Shown here: positions 33,816 through 42,814 of the stretch, one piece after another
Layout of the letters: each line of letters begins with the position of its first letter
Position numbering within the stretch: the stretch's first letter is position 1
NCBI RefSeq assembly: GCF_008064665.1
Contig: NZ_VRZA01000002.1
Location: 558,001-622,000, forward strand
Direction: 5' to 3'
Length of the DNA stretch: 64,000 nucleotides
From: Parahaliea maris
GTDB lineage: Bacteria; Pseudomonadota; Gammaproteobacteria; Pseudomonadales; Halieaceae
Program-made: the position numbers and the translations under genes
The notes under the pieces: generated by a model
What the model was told of the DNA's origin: nothing
Database searches by the model: none
The model's input: only the letters and a program-made list of their open reading frames with translations

Positions 33816-34684
33816 CCAGTTCAGCGGATTTCCGCACGCCGAGCGAATGTCGCTGGGATGTGGACGGCCTCACCCTGCGGGGGCTGAGTTGGGGCGAGCC
33901 GGGCGCGATGCCGGTACTGGCGCTACACGGCTGGCTCGATAACGCCGCCAGTTTTACCCGTCTCGCACCGCAACTCGAGGGCTGCCACGTGGTGGCGGTC
34001 GATCTCAGCGGCCAGGGTCGCAGCAGCTTTCGCTCCCCCGACGCGACCTATCAGATCTGGGACGATGTACCCCAGTTGGCGGCGCTGCTCGACCAGCTCG
34101 GCTGGCAGCGCTGCGCCCTGCTGGGGCACTCCCGGGGCGGCATTATCTCGACCCTGCTGGCCGCCTCCCTGCCGGAGCGTATCAGTCACCTTGTCATGCT
34201 CGATGCCGTGGTGCCCCAGGCCGTGGACGAGACCGCCTTCCCCCGGCAGTTGGGTCGTTTTGTGCACGAACGCCAGCGGGCCCTTGCCCGCACAGGCAAG
34301 CGCTACGCTACCTGGGACGAGGCAATCGCGGCCCGGGTCCGCAATGGCCTGCCCCGGGAGGCCGCCCAGGCGCTGGCTTCCCGTAGCCTTGAGGGCGACG
34401 CCGAAGGCGGCTGGGAGTGGCGAATCGATCCACGCCTGAGGGCGGCATCAGCGGTCAAGATGAGCGATGGTCAGATTCGCGCCGTACTCGGAGCCATCAG
34501 GGCGCCCGCCCTGCTGTTGCAGGCGAGGGAGGGAATGATGCAGCATGCCTCGCTGGTGGAACTCGCCCGTGCGCACATGCCGCAGTTGCAGGTTCGCCAG
34601 GTCGACGGTAGTCACCATTTCCATATGGAACCCGATATCGACCCGCAGGTGCCGGACCTGCTTGACTTCCTGGCCGGGGATTAG
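33812..34684 (+). CDS. Alpha/beta-fold hydrolase
   Basis: 290 residues from a TTG at 33812, whose codon overlaps the sixA stop and follows GAGG at 33801-33804. An earlier in-frame start at 33776 would run through the sixA end. The fold is clear: oxyanion-side LALHGWLDNAASF, nucleophile elbow LLGHSRGG (Ser about residue 107) and the C-terminal catalytic His in VDGSHHFHME. The substrate cannot be told. The family includes serine hydrolases such as esterases related to mammalian SERHL. Confidence 0.85.
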   Translation: MTSSADFRTPSECRWDVDGLTLRGLSWGEPGAMPVLALHGWLDNAASFTRLAPQLEGCHVVAVDLSGQGRSSFRSPDATYQIWDDVPQLAALLDQLGWQRCALLGHSRGGIISTLLAASLPERISHLVMLDAVVPQAVDETAFPRQLGRFVHERQRALARTGKRYATWDEAIAARVRNGLPREAAQALASRSLEGDAEGGWEWRIDPRLRAASAVKMSDGQIRAVLGAIRAPALLLQAREGMMQHASLVELARAHMPQLQVRQVDGSHHFHMEPDIDPQVPDLLDFLAGD

Positions 34685-34698
34685 AAGGAGATATCGAT

Positions 34699-35268
34699 TT
34701 GCATTGCCGTCCAGCCCGAACCTGTTTTCGCCTGTTCTGTGGCCTGCTGTTGCTGGGACTGGGGTCCGCCGCTTCCGCTGAGGAGCGCCCGGAGGCGCTG
34801 CTGGCTGCACTCGATGCGTTTCCTCACGCCGTGCAAATCGCCAATTCGCGAACCGCGGTGGTGGACTATGAAGTGGGCCTTGGCGCCATGCAAAAACACC
34901 TGGGCGACTGGCAGTTCAAGCGCAGCCGCCGGGTGGACGGCGAGCGTGTGCGTTACACATGGCAGATAACCGATGGGTTCAGTGCCGAGGAGGTGTTCAC
35001 CGGGCTGGTAGGCAAGGTGACTGCCCTGCCGGACAGTGAACGCCTGTTCGGCTGCGAGGGGCGCGCCTGTGGCAACGGGGCACAGTGGGCCAACCGGGTG
35101 TTTGCACAGCGGGTGCTCTACGGGCGGGCGGATGCCCAGCGCTACGAGGTTTACAGTGTCGGCGGGGAGGGCGGTTACCTGGTGCTGGCCTATGCCGCGG
35201 CCCGCACCTCAGACCGGCAGTATCTCCACGCCGAGGTGATCAGGCTAGCGCCGCAGCTGCAGGAGTGA
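34699..35268 (+). CDS. DUF4892 domain exported protein
   Basis: 189 residues starting at TTG 34699, fixed by a perfect AAGGAG at 34685-34690. A signal peptide is visible ([18 protein letters not shown]). The body matches DUF4892 by pattern: [27 protein letters not shown] and the signature [19 protein letters not shown] with two Cys. Many DUF4892 proteins continue into an OmpA-like peptidoglycan-binding domain; this one stops before it. Function unknown, probably periplasmic or envelope. Its 3' end overlaps that of folE by 24 bases, convergently. Confidence 0.82.
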   Translation: MHCRPARTCFRLFCGLLLLGLGSAASAEERPEALLAALDAFPHAVQIANSRTAVVDYEVGLGAMQKHLGDWQFKRSRRVDGERVRYTWQITDGFSAEEVFTGLVGKVTALPDSERLFGCEGRACGNGAQWANRVFAQRVLYGRADAQRYEVYSVGGEGGYLVLAYAAARTSDRQYLHAEVIRLAPQLQE

Positions 35269-35793
35269 CAGGAACTCTTCGCGGGTTTTCTGCGAGCTGC
35301 GGAAGCAGCCCAGCATGGCGGAGGTCTTCATCACCGAGTTCTGCTTCTCGACCCCCCGCATCATCATGCACATGTGTTGTGCCTCGATGATCACCCCCAC
35401 ACCCTCGGCGCCGGTCACATCCATGATGGTCTCGGCGATCTGCATGGTGAGGGACTCCTGTATCTGCAGGCGCCGGGCAAAGACATCCACCAGGCGCGCA
35501 ACCTTGGACAGGCCCAGTACCTTGCCCGTGGGAATATAGGCCACGTGGCACTTGCCGATAAAAGGCAGCAGGTGGTGCTCACACAGGGAGTAGAGTTCCA
35601 CGTCCTGCACCAGCACCATCTCGCTGGAGTCGGAGGGGAAGAGGGCGTTGTTGACGACGTCTTCGACGGACTGCTGGTAGCCGCGAGTGAGAAACTCGAA
35701 GGCCTTGGCGGCGCGCTTGGGCGTGTCGACAAGCCCGGGGCGTTCCAGGTCTTCACCGATTGCTTCGATGATACGTGCCCAGTTGTCTTCCAC
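35245..35793 (-). CDS. folE: GTP cyclohydrolase I FolE
   Basis: 182 residues from a GTG at 35793 with GAGGA 9 bases upstream; an ATG at 35859 would add 22 residues not seen in the family. The zinc and catalytic residues are in [10 protein letters not shown] and the substrate loop is [11 protein letters not shown], with Cys in SAMLGCFR. It opens GTP to dihydroneopterin triphosphate, the first step of folate synthesis. It is divergent from prmB. Confidence 0.95.
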   Translation of the reverse strand: MEDNWARIIEAIGEDLERPGLVDTPKRAAKAFEFLTRGYQQSVEDVVNNALFPSDSSEMVLVQDVELYSLCEHHLLPFIGKCHVAYIPTGKVLGLSKVARLVDVFARRLQIQESLTMQIAETIMDVTGAEGVGVIIEAQHMCMMMRGVEKQNSVMKTSAMLGCFRSSQKTREEFLSLLQLRR

Positions 35794-35913
35794 GGCGAGA
35801 GTCCTCGTTGGCGTGTAAAAAAGGACGGCGATAGTAGCAACCCGTCCCGGGCATGGCAAACCGCCAAGTGCGGTACACTAAACCGATCTTCCCGGCTTGA
35901 TAATGGACATATT

Positions 35914-36804
35914 ATGCAAACGGTTCAGGACGCCCTGGCCTTCTGCGAGGCGCAACTGGAAGCCAGCCAGGTTTGTTTCGGGCACGGTTGCGACAACCCC
36001 TGGGACGAGGCCGTGCAACTGGTACTCACCGTGGCCGGGCTGCCCATAGAGTCAGGTAACGATGTGCTGCCGGTCGCGCTTTCCAGCGAGCAGGTCGACC
36101 GGATCGGTCAGCTGCTGAAGCGGCGAATCCAGGAGCGCTTGCCGCTGCCCTATCTCACCGGCCGGGCCTGGTTTGCGGGCCTGGAGTTACGCTGTGACGA
36201 GCGCGCCATTGTGCCTCGCTCGCCCATTGGCGAGTTGATCTGTAACGACTTCCAGCCCTGGTACGAGGGCCCGTCACCCCTGCGAGTTCTCGACCTCTGC
36301 TGCGGTGGCGGGGCCATTGGCCTGGCTGCCGCCCACTATCATCCCCAGTGCCAGGTGGATCTTGTCGACCTGGATCCGCGGGCGCTGGAGCTGGCGCGGG
36401 AAAACCAGGCACTGCTGGGGCTGCAGGCGCGTACCGGGTGCCTGCAGTCCGACCTGTTTGCCGCAGTCGCGGGGCGCCGTTACGACATCATCCTCAGCAA
36501 CCCGCCCTATGTCGATGCCCGGGACCTGGCCGAGATGCCAGCTGAATACCACCACGAACCCGAGCTGTCCCTGGGTTCCGGGGAAGACGGCCTCGACCTG
36601 ACCCGGCGTATCCTCGCGGAGGCGGCCGATTACCTGGAGCCCCACGGTCTGCTGGTGGTGGAGGTGGGCAACAGCTGGGAGGCCCTCGAGGCGGCTTACC
36701 CGCGGGTGCCCTTCACCTGGCTGGAATTCGAGTACGGGGGGCACGGGGTATTTGCCCTGAGTGCCGCAGAGTTGCAGCAGTACCGGGAATGGCTGGTCGG
36801 CTAG
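35914..36804 (+). CDS. prmB: Ribosomal protein uL3 glutamine methyltransferase PrmB
   Basis: 296 residues from the ATG at 35914. The open frame extends far upstream through folE antisense and is not coding there. The SAM-binding motif is VLDLCCGGGAIGLAA (125-139), and NPPY (196-199) is the glutamine-methyltransferase signature. The N-terminal helical region is typical of PrmB rather than PrmC, and aroC follows directly as in many Gammaproteobacteria. It methylates a glutamine of ribosomal protein L3. Confidence 0.93.
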   Translation: MQTVQDALAFCEAQLEASQVCFGHGCDNPWDEAVQLVLTVAGLPIESGNDVLPVALSSEQVDRIGQLLKRRIQERLPLPYLTGRAWFAGLELRCDERAIVPRSPIGELICNDFQPWYEGPSPLRVLDLCCGGGAIGLAAAHYHPQCQVDLVDLDPRALELARENQALLGLQARTGCLQSDLFAAVAGRRYDIILSNPPYVDARDLAEMPAEYHHEPELSLGSGEDGLDLTRRILAEAADYLEPHGLLVVEVGNSWEALEAAYPRVPFTWLEFEYGGHGVFALSAAELQQYREWLVG

Positions 36805-36898
36805 GCGGCGGGCGGCGTCTTGCCTTTGTCGGCGCCGCTATCGAATTGCGCGGGGCTGGCCCTTATAATGGGCGGCTTTTCGCACGAGATCTCCGTTC

Positions 36899-38008
36899 AT
36901 GGCCGGCAATACCTTTGGCAAACTGTTTACCGTTACCAGCTTTGGCGAAAGCCACGGCCCGGCCCTGGGGTGTATTGTCGACGGCTGCCCTCCCGGCCTG
37001 GAACTGGATGCCAGTGACCTGCAGCACGACCTGGACCGGCGCAAGCCCGGCACTTCGCGCTTTACCACCCAGCGCCGCGAGGCTGACGAGGTCAGGATTC
37101 TGTCGGGCGTGTTCGAGGGTAAAACCACCGGAACGTCCATCGGCCTGCTGATCGAGAATACCGACCAGCGCTCCAAGGATTACTCCAATATCCAGAACAC
37201 CTTCCGCCCGGCCCACGCGGATTACACCTACAACCAGAAGTACGGCTTTCGCGACTACCGCGGCGGCGGACGCTCCTCTGCCCGGGAAACCGCCATGCGG
37301 GTGGCGGCCGGTGGTATCGCCAAGAAATACCTGCGCGAGCGCTACGGGATCGAGATTCGCGGTTACCTCAGCCAGTTGGGGCCGATCAAGGCTGAGCAAC
37401 TGGACTGGTCGGTGGTGGAAACCAACCCCTTCTTCTGTCCCGACGCCGCTAAAGTGCCGGAAATGGAGCAGTTCATGGCTGCCCTCAACAAGCGGGGCGA
37501 CTCCATCGGTGCGCGTATCAATGTGGTGGCCAGCGGTGTGATGCCCGGGCTGGGGGAGCCGGTTTTCGACCGCCTCGACGCCGATATCGCCAGCGCGATG
37601 ATGGGCATTAACGCGGTGAAGGGGGTGGAAATTGGCGCCGGCTTTGCCAGCGTGGAACAGCATGGCAGCGAACACCGCGACCTGCTGACCCCGGAAGGTT
37701 TTATCGGCAACAACGCCGGCGGTGTGTTGGGCGGTATTTCCAGCGGCCAGGACATTACCGTGAGTATCGCCCTCAAACCGACGTCCAGCATCCGCCAGCC
37801 GGGCGCCACTATCGACACCAGCGGCAATGCCATGGAAATGGTGACCCATGGTCGTCACGACCCCTGTGTCGGCATACGGGCCACGCCGATTGCCGAAGCC
37901 ATGCTGGCGCTGGTACTGATGGACCACGCCCTGCGCCACCGGGCCCAGAACATGGACGTGCAGTGCGATACACCGGTGTTGCCGCCCCGGGCGCCGGAGG
38001 AGCGCTAG
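36899..38008 (+). CDS. aroC: Chorismate synthase AroC
   Basis: 369 residues. The three family signatures are present: [18 protein letters not shown] near residue 17, the [15 protein letters not shown] region near residue 120, and [17 protein letters not shown] near the C-terminus. It makes chorismate from EPSP using reduced FMN, the last common step to aromatic amino acids and folate precursors. It lies behind prmB with a 94-base gap. Confidence 0.98.
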   Translation: MAGNTFGKLFTVTSFGESHGPALGCIVDGCPPGLELDASDLQHDLDRRKPGTSRFTTQRREADEVRILSGVFEGKTTGTSIGLLIENTDQRSKDYSNIQNTFRPAHADYTYNQKYGFRDYRGGGRSSARETAMRVAAGGIAKKYLRERYGIEIRGYLSQLGPIKAEQLDWSVVETNPFFCPDAAKVPEMEQFMAALNKRGDSIGARINVVASGVMPGLGEPVFDRLDADIASAMMGINAVKGVEIGAGFASVEQHGSEHRDLLTPEGFIGNNAGGVLGGISSGQDITVSIALKPTSSIRQPGATIDTSGNAMEMVTHGRHDPCVGIRATPIAEAMLALVLMDHALRHRAQNMDVQCDTPVLPPRAPEER

Positions 38009-38011
38009 GCC

Positions 38012-38239
38012 ATGGCGGCATCGCGCGCCGCAAAGCGCTTTCGCCGGACCATGGTGCTGGGGGTGCTGGCGCTGGCAACCCTGGTGTGGGCGGCGATCGA
38101 CCAGTTCGGCGTGCCGGTGGATACCGTTGTCGAACTGGCCCTGGGCAGCGCCCTGATGGTGGTGATCGCGATCGTCGGCGCCGGCCTGTTCGTCGCCCTG
38201 TGGATCGGTCTGCGCCGGCTGCTGCGGCGTCGGGACTAG
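38012..38239 (+). CDS. Small two-helix membrane protein
   Basis: 75 residues starting 3 bases after aroC, so probably co-transcribed and translationally coupled. There is a basic N-terminus (MAASRAAKRFRRT), two hydrophobic helices (about 14-30 and 40-62) and an Arg-rich end (RRLLRRR). I do not recognise the family. The short length and base composition similar to its neighbours support a real gene, but function is unknown. Confidence 0.65.
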   Translation: MAASRAAKRFRRTMVLGVLALATLVWAAIDQFGVPVDTVVELALGSALMVVIAIVGAGLFVALWIGLRRLLRRRD

Positions 38240-38256
38240 CGCCCTTGCTGGCGCCT

Positions 38257-38796
38257 CTACCCCTTCGGTGAGCTGATAATCTCCTCGAGGTCGATCTCCA
38301 GCAACATGTCATTGCCGATGGTCTCCAGCGCGTCGGACAGTTCCTCGAGCCGGGCTTCGGGTGCGATGTCGGCCTCGATCATGGCCTCGAACATCGGCTC
38401 CGCGCTCATCGGCGCACTGACCACTTCGCTGTCCATCTCCACCACATTGAAATGCCGCCGGGCGAGCGCCCGCGATATTTCCAGGACGATACCGGGCCGG
38501 TCCGGCCCCAGCACGCTGAGTTTGATACGCCGGGCCTCCGCCAGGGCGACGTGAGCACCGGTGGGAGTGACGCGTACACTCAGGCCACTGGCGGCCAGGC
38601 CCTTCAGCTCGGCCTCGAGGCTATCGGCCTTTTCCGTGGGCAGGCTGACCAGTACCAGTCCGGCAAACTTGCCGCCCAGCTGGGTCAGCCGGCTCTCCTG
38701 CCAGTTACCACCGGCGGCGCCGATCACCGAGGAAAGCTGTTCGACCAGGCCGGGCCGGTCATCTCCGATAAAGGTGACAATAAAGGATGTTTCCAT
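38257..38796 (-). CDS. gcvR: GcvR-like tandem ACT-domain regulator
   Basis: About 179 residues from the ATG at 38796, preceded by GGAG; upstream ATGs at 38817 and 38844 are alternatives. Two ACT domains are visible, the first starting SFIVTFIGDDRPGLVEQLS and the second KLSVLGPDRPGIVLEIS. This layout matches GcvR, the glycine-cleavage transcriptional repressor that binds glycine and GcvA in E. coli. Whether this copy has that partner is not shown here. It is divergent from the exported methyltransferase. Confidence 0.82.
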   Translation of the reverse strand: METSFIVTFIGDDRPGLVEQLSSVIGAAGGNWQESRLTQLGGKFAGLVLVSLPTEKADSLEAELKGLAASGLSVRVTPTGAHVALAEARRIKLSVLGPDRPGIVLEISRALARRHFNVVEMDSEVVSAPMSAEPMFEAMIEADIAPEARLEELSDALETIGNDMLLEIDLEEIISSPKG

Positions 38797-38870
38797 GCCG
38801 CTGGACTCCACATTCATAAGCGCAACCCGTATATTAACGCGCAATTTCCCCTCGTTATAAGGAGCACTTC

Positions 38871-39668
38871 ATGAAATATGGCATCGCACTGGTACTGGCC
38901 TTGACGACTGGCTTCGCCCAGGCCGCACTGGACTGGGATACTGCCCTCAATGGCGCTCAACGCAGCGAGGCCAACAAAGCCCGCGACGAGTTTCGTCATC
39001 CCCGCGAGACCCTCGAATTTTTCGGCCTGTCAGAAGGCATGACGGTGCTGGAAGTCGCGCCCGGTGGTGGCTGGTACACGGAAGTGATTGCCCCGCTGGT
39101 GGCGGGTAACGGCACGTTCTACGCGGCCCATGGCAGTCTCAACCCGCCCAGCAGTTACTACCGCAATTCCCTGGGTAAATTCCTGCAGAAACTCGCCGCC
39201 GAGCAGGATCTGTATGGCAGCGTGATCGTGACCCAGCTGCAACCCCCCGCCGAGATGACAGCTGCACCGGCAGGTTCGGTCGACCTGGCCGTGGCCTTTC
39301 GCAACGTGCACAGCTGGATGCGCGGTGACGTCCTCGAGCCGACCTTCAAAGCGGTGTATACAGCCCTGAAGCCGGGCGGTCGGTTTGGTATCGTGCAGCA
39401 CCGCGCCAAGCCGGGTACCGATGTCGAAGCCATGAAGGCTTCGGGCTACGTCACCGAGGACTACGTCATCGCGGCCGCCAAAAAAGCAGGTTTTGAACTG
39501 GTCGAGCGCAGCGAGGTGAACGCCAATCCGAAGGACACCGCAGACCACCCGGATGGCGTCTGGAACCTGCCGCCTTCTTTCCGCGCCGGCGACACCAACC
39601 GAGACAAGTACCAGGCCATCGGCGAGAGCGATCGCATGACCCTGCTGTTTGCCCGCCCGGCGAAGTAA
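38871..39668 (+). CDS. Exported class I methyltransferase-like protein
   Basis: 265 residues after AAGGAG. It starts with a signal peptide (MKYGIALVLALTTGFAQA, cleavage before ALDW). The mature part has a Rossmann methyltransferase core: motif I VLEVAPGGGWYTEVIAP near residue 62, then VDLAVAFRNVHSW and LKPGGRFGIVQHR. Members of this predicted methyltransferase family (COG4798 type) commonly carry signal peptides. How SAM would reach the periplasm is unknown, so it may bind another ligand. The start of yheU overlaps its stop. Confidence 0.82.
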   Translation: MKYGIALVLALTTGFAQAALDWDTALNGAQRSEANKARDEFRHPRETLEFFGLSEGMTVLEVAPGGGWYTEVIAPLVAGNGTFYAAHGSLNPPSSYYRNSLGKFLQKLAAEQDLYGSVIVTQLQPPAEMTAAPAGSVDLAVAFRNVHSWMRGDVLEPTFKAVYTALKPGGRFGIVQHRAKPGTDVEAMKASGYVTEDYVIAAAKKAGFELVERSEVNANPKDTADHPDGVWNLPPSFRAGDTNRDKYQAIGESDRMTLLFARPAK

Positions 39669-39919
39669 TGGCGCAATTGCTCGACATTCCCGTGGGCCAG
39701 CTGGCCCCGGAAACCCTGCTGGCGCTGCTGGAGGAGTTTGCCTCCCGCGACGGCACTGACTACGGCCTGCGGGAGGCCAGCCTCGGGGAGAAGGTGAGTC
39801 ACCTGCGCCGGGGGCTCGATAGCGGGGCGCTTAAGTTGCTGTACGACAGTGAGTCGGAACACTGGGACCTGGTGGACCGGGACAGCGCGCGGCAGTGGCT
39901 GGAGGAGGGCGAGGCGTGA
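39668..39919 (+). CDS. YheU/UPF0270 family protein
   Basis: 83 residues. Matches the small UPF0270 family by pattern: [28 protein letters not shown] and [15 protein letters not shown]. The family is widespread in Gammaproteobacteria and its function is unknown. It overlaps the preceding methyltransferase gene and the following tusA-like gene at the stop and start codons, so the four genes from 38871 to 40760 are translationally linked. Confidence 0.85.
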   Translation: MAQLLDIPVGQLAPETLLALLEEFASRDGTDYGLREASLGEKVSHLRRGLDSGALKLLYDSESEHWDLVDRDSARQWLEEGEA

Positions 39920-40170
39920 GCGCAGAGCCCATCGTCAGCCAGCACCACCTGGATACTACCGGGCTGTACTGCCCTGAGCCCGTGATGTTGCTGCACAACA
40001 AGGTGCGCGACATGGCGGTGGGGGAGGTGCTCGAGGTACTGGCCAGCGACCCGGCCACCCAGCGCGATATTCCCCGTTTCTGCCAGTTTCTCGGCCACGA
40101 ATTGCTGGCCCAGGAAGAATCCGCGGGACAGTTCCGCTACTGGCTGCGTAAATCCGGGAGCGAACAGTGA
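39916..40170 (+). CDS. tusA: TusA-family sulfurtransferase
   Basis: 84 residues from GTG 39916 in a GTGA overlap with yheU, preceded by GGAGGAGGG. The sulfur-carrying cysteine lies in the family motif [10 protein letters not shown]. It passes persulfide sulfur for tRNA 2-thiouridine formation and other uses. TusB, TusC and TusD are not in this window. Confidence 0.9.
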   Translation: MSAEPIVSQHHLDTTGLYCPEPVMLLHNKVRDMAVGEVLEVLASDPATQRDIPRFCQFLGHELLAQEESAGQFRYWLRKSGSEQ

Positions 40171-40760
40171 CCGCAGCCCTGAGTCCCGGGTGCACCCGCG
40201 TTCATGTCAGCCAGCGCCTGGAGCGGGTGTTCGACGCCTGCTTTGCGCGGTCCGAGAATACCCGCCTGATCGGTGGGGCCCCGGAACCGGAATATATCCC
40301 TGCGGGAGAGCCCGGCCCCGGTGGTCCCGTTGGCTATCACCGGCTGTATTACCGGGAAGACTATTTCGCCAGCGCCCTGCACGAGTCGGCACACTGGTGT
40401 ATTGCCGGCCCCGGGCGGCGCCTGCTGCGGGATTTTGGCTACTGGTATGCGCCCGACGGCCGCAATCCGGAGCAGCAGGCGGCCTTTCAGCAGGTGGAAG
40501 TGGCACCCCAGGCACTGGAGTGGTGCTTCGCCAGGGCCTGCGGCTATCCGTTCCGGGTGAGTCTCGATAACCTGGAGGGTGGCGAGGCGGCGCGCTCGCA
40601 GCACGCCACCTTTTGCGATCAGGTCACTACCGCTGCCAACACCCGTGTGGGCCGGGGTATGGCGCCGCGGGCCGCGCGCTGGTTTGACGCCCTGAGTGCG
40701 GAGTTTGGTACCGGAGTGCGCCTGTCCGATCTCCTGTTTCGCAGGGACGAGCTGGCCTGA
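40167..40760 (+). CDS. epmC: Elongation factor P hydroxylase EpmC
   Basis: 197 residues from GTG 40167, again in a GTGA overlap. The key motif [17 protein letters not shown] (HxxxHW metal-binding type) and [11 protein letters not shown] match YfcM/EpmC. It hydroxylates the modified lysine of EF-P after EpmA and EpmB act. Those two genes and efp are not in the window. The stop overlaps the start of xni. Confidence 0.88.
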   Translation: MTAALSPGCTRVHVSQRLERVFDACFARSENTRLIGGAPEPEYIPAGEPGPGGPVGYHRLYYREDYFASALHESAHWCIAGPGRRLLRDFGYWYAPDGRNPEQQAAFQQVEVAPQALEWCFARACGYPFRVSLDNLEGGEAARSQHATFCDQVTTAANTRVGRGMAPRAARWFDALSAEFGTGVRLSDLLFRRDELA

Positions 40761-41662
40761 TGCGTGAGCAGGCCTGGCTGGTCGATGCCTCGATATACAT
40801 TTTCCGCGCCTGGTTTTCCCTCCCCGATCGCTGGCATACGGCGGCGGGCATGCCCTTGAACGCGGTGGTCGGTTACGCCGGTTTTTTGCTGGGGATGGCC
40901 GAACGCTGCGTGCCGGCTGCGACCCTGGCGGCGGCCTTTGACGAAAGCCTCGGCAGTTGTTTCCGCAACCGGATCTATCCCGACTACAAGTGCAGCCGCA
41001 CCCTGCCCGACGAGGCCCTGGCTTTCCAGCTGCAGGCCTGCCGGGAACTTACCGAGTGTCTCGGCATCAGCTGTTACAGCGGGCCCCTGTATGAGGCGGA
41101 TGACTACCTGGCGACCCTGGCCCGTCTCTGCCGCGAGCAGGGGCGTGCGGTGACCCTGGTCAGCCGGGACAAGGACCTGGGCCAGTTGCTGGCGGCGGAG
41201 GACACCCTGTGGGACGCCGCTGCTGACGAGGCGCTGGATGCCGCGGGCTTCATGGCGCGCTTTGGCGTTCGCCCTGAACAGTTTCCCGACTACCAGGGGC
41301 TGGTGGGTGACAGCGTGGATGACATCCCGGGGATACCGGGAGTAGGGCCGCGGAGCGCCGCCGCCCTGCTGGAGCGCTACACTGACCTCGACACACTGGG
41401 AGCACAGCTCGACACGGTAGCGCAGTTACCCCTGCGCGGGGCGGCCAGTCTGGAGCGTAAATTGCAGGCACACTGGCCCCAGGCCCTGTTGTCCCGCCAG
41501 CTTGCGCGACTCGAGTGTGCAGTTCCCGGGGTGGAACAGGTGCCACAGTGGCACCTGGAGGAATCATCGATTGCCGCGTTTGCAGACTATCTGTCGGAGT
41601 TGGGCCTGGGTGGGAGGCTCCTGCAGCGCACTGAACAACTTGCCGGTCGGCTGGCCGGCTAG
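40760..41662 (+). CDS. xni: Xni/ExoIX-like 5'-3' exonuclease family protein
   Basis: 300 residues. A PIN-type N-terminal domain with acidic residues (AWLVDASIYIFRAW, AFDESLGSCFRN, YEADDYLATLA, LVSRDKDLGQLL) is followed by the helix-3-turn-helix GLVGDSVDDIPGIPGVGPRSA. This matches the free-standing homologue of the DNA polymerase I 5' nuclease. It is longer than E. coli Xni (about 250). Role in nucleic-acid processing is inferred from the family. Confidence 0.86.
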   Translation: MREQAWLVDASIYIFRAWFSLPDRWHTAAGMPLNAVVGYAGFLLGMAERCVPAATLAAAFDESLGSCFRNRIYPDYKCSRTLPDEALAFQLQACRELTECLGISCYSGPLYEADDYLATLARLCREQGRAVTLVSRDKDLGQLLAAEDTLWDAAADEALDAAGFMARFGVRPEQFPDYQGLVGDSVDDIPGIPGVGPRSAAALLERYTDLDTLGAQLDTVAQLPLRGAASLERKLQAHWPQALLSRQLARLECAVPGVEQVPQWHLEESSIAAFADYLSELGLGGRLLQRTEQLAGRLAG

Positions 41663-41671
41663 AGAGATTAT

Positions 41672-42814
41672 ATGAGCGGACTGAAAATAGTAGCCGACGC
41701 CAACATGCGCGGTGTGGAAGCGGTATTCAGCCAGTACGGCTCGGTGGAACTGGTAGAGGGGCGCAACCTGCGCCGCGGCCAGCTGGAAGGCGCCGATGTA
41801 CTGCTGGTGCGCTCTGTGACCAGCGTCGACAGTTCACTGCTGCAAGGGACCGGGGTGCAGTTTGTCGGCACCGCCACCAGCGGCCTGGAGCATGTCGACC
41901 AGCACTACCTGCAAACCCAGGGGGTCCGGTTTGCCCACGCCCGCGGGTCCAATGCCAATGCCGTGGTGGAATATGTCCTGGCCGGTATAGCGGCCTGTGA
42001 CGACTACCTGGAGAGGCTGTTGGCGGGCGGTGTGTTGGGCATCGTTGGTCAGGGGCATGTGGGGCGCGCGCTGGCCCGCTGCGCACGCCAGCTGGGCATA
42101 CAGCTGCGCTGCTACGACCCCTGGCTGGACGCTGTGGAAGACGCCGCAGAACTGGACGAGGTGCTGGGCGTGGATGTGCTGTGCCTGCACCCCGAATTGA
42201 CCCGACAGAAGCCCTGGCCCAGCTATCACCTGCTCGACGCCGCCCGGCTCGGGCAACTGCCCGCCGACAGCCTGCTGATCAATGCCAGCCGTGGCGCAGT
42301 GGTCGACAACGCCGCGCTGCTGGAGCGCCTGGCTGCAGCCCCCGGACAGCGCTGTGTGATGGATGTGTGGGAGCATGAGCCGCACCTGCTGCCGGGATTA
42401 CTGGAGCAGGTGGATATCGGCACGCCGCATATCGCCGGCCATAGCCTGGATGCCAAGCTGGAGGGTACGCGCATGCTCGGGGCCGCCCTGGCGACGGCCT
42501 TTGACCTGGTGCCCCCCGAGAGCCAGCTGGCTGGGCCCCCCGTGGCCAGTCTGCAGGCCCCGGAAAACCTGCAGGGCGCCGACTTGCTGCGCTGGCTGTT
42601 GCAGGCGCGTTACGAGATTCGCGCTGATGATCGCGCCCTGCGGGACGCCGTGGCCGGAGCGCCCGGCAGCGAAGTGGCGGCAGCCTTCGACGCCCTGCGC
42701 CGCGACTATCCGCAACGGCGGGAGCTGCGGGGGAGCCCCGTGTACGCCCCCGCGGCACCGGCTGCCTGGGCCAGTGCGCTGGGCTATCGGGAACCGGCAA
42801 GCGGGGAGGGTTGA
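41672..42814 (+). CDS. pdxB: 4-phosphoerythronate dehydrogenase PdxB
   Basis: 380 residues. A D-2-hydroxyacid dehydrogenase with NAD fold GIVGQGHVGRALARCA near residue 125, catalytic INASRGAVVDN, the Glu/His pair in DVWEHEP and IAGHSLDAKLEGT. The C-terminal dimerisation domain unique to PdxB is present. It carries out the second step of the DXP-dependent pyridoxal phosphate pathway. TGA overlaps the ATG of the next gene. Confidence 0.95.
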   Translation: MSGLKIVADANMRGVEAVFSQYGSVELVEGRNLRRGQLEGADVLLVRSVTSVDSSLLQGTGVQFVGTATSGLEHVDQHYLQTQGVRFAHARGSNANAVVEYVLAGIAACDDYLERLLAGGVLGIVGQGHVGRALARCARQLGIQLRCYDPWLDAVEDAAELDEVLGVDVLCLHPELTRQKPWPSYHLLDAARLGQLPADSLLINASRGAVVDNAALLERLAAAPGQRCVMDVWEHEPHLLPGLLEQVDIGTPHIAGHSLDAKLEGTRMLGAALATAFDLVPPESQLAGPPVASLQAPENLQGADLLRWLLQARYEIRADDRALRDAVAGAPGSEVAAAFDALRRDYPQRRELRGSPVYAPAAPAAWASALGYREPASGEG

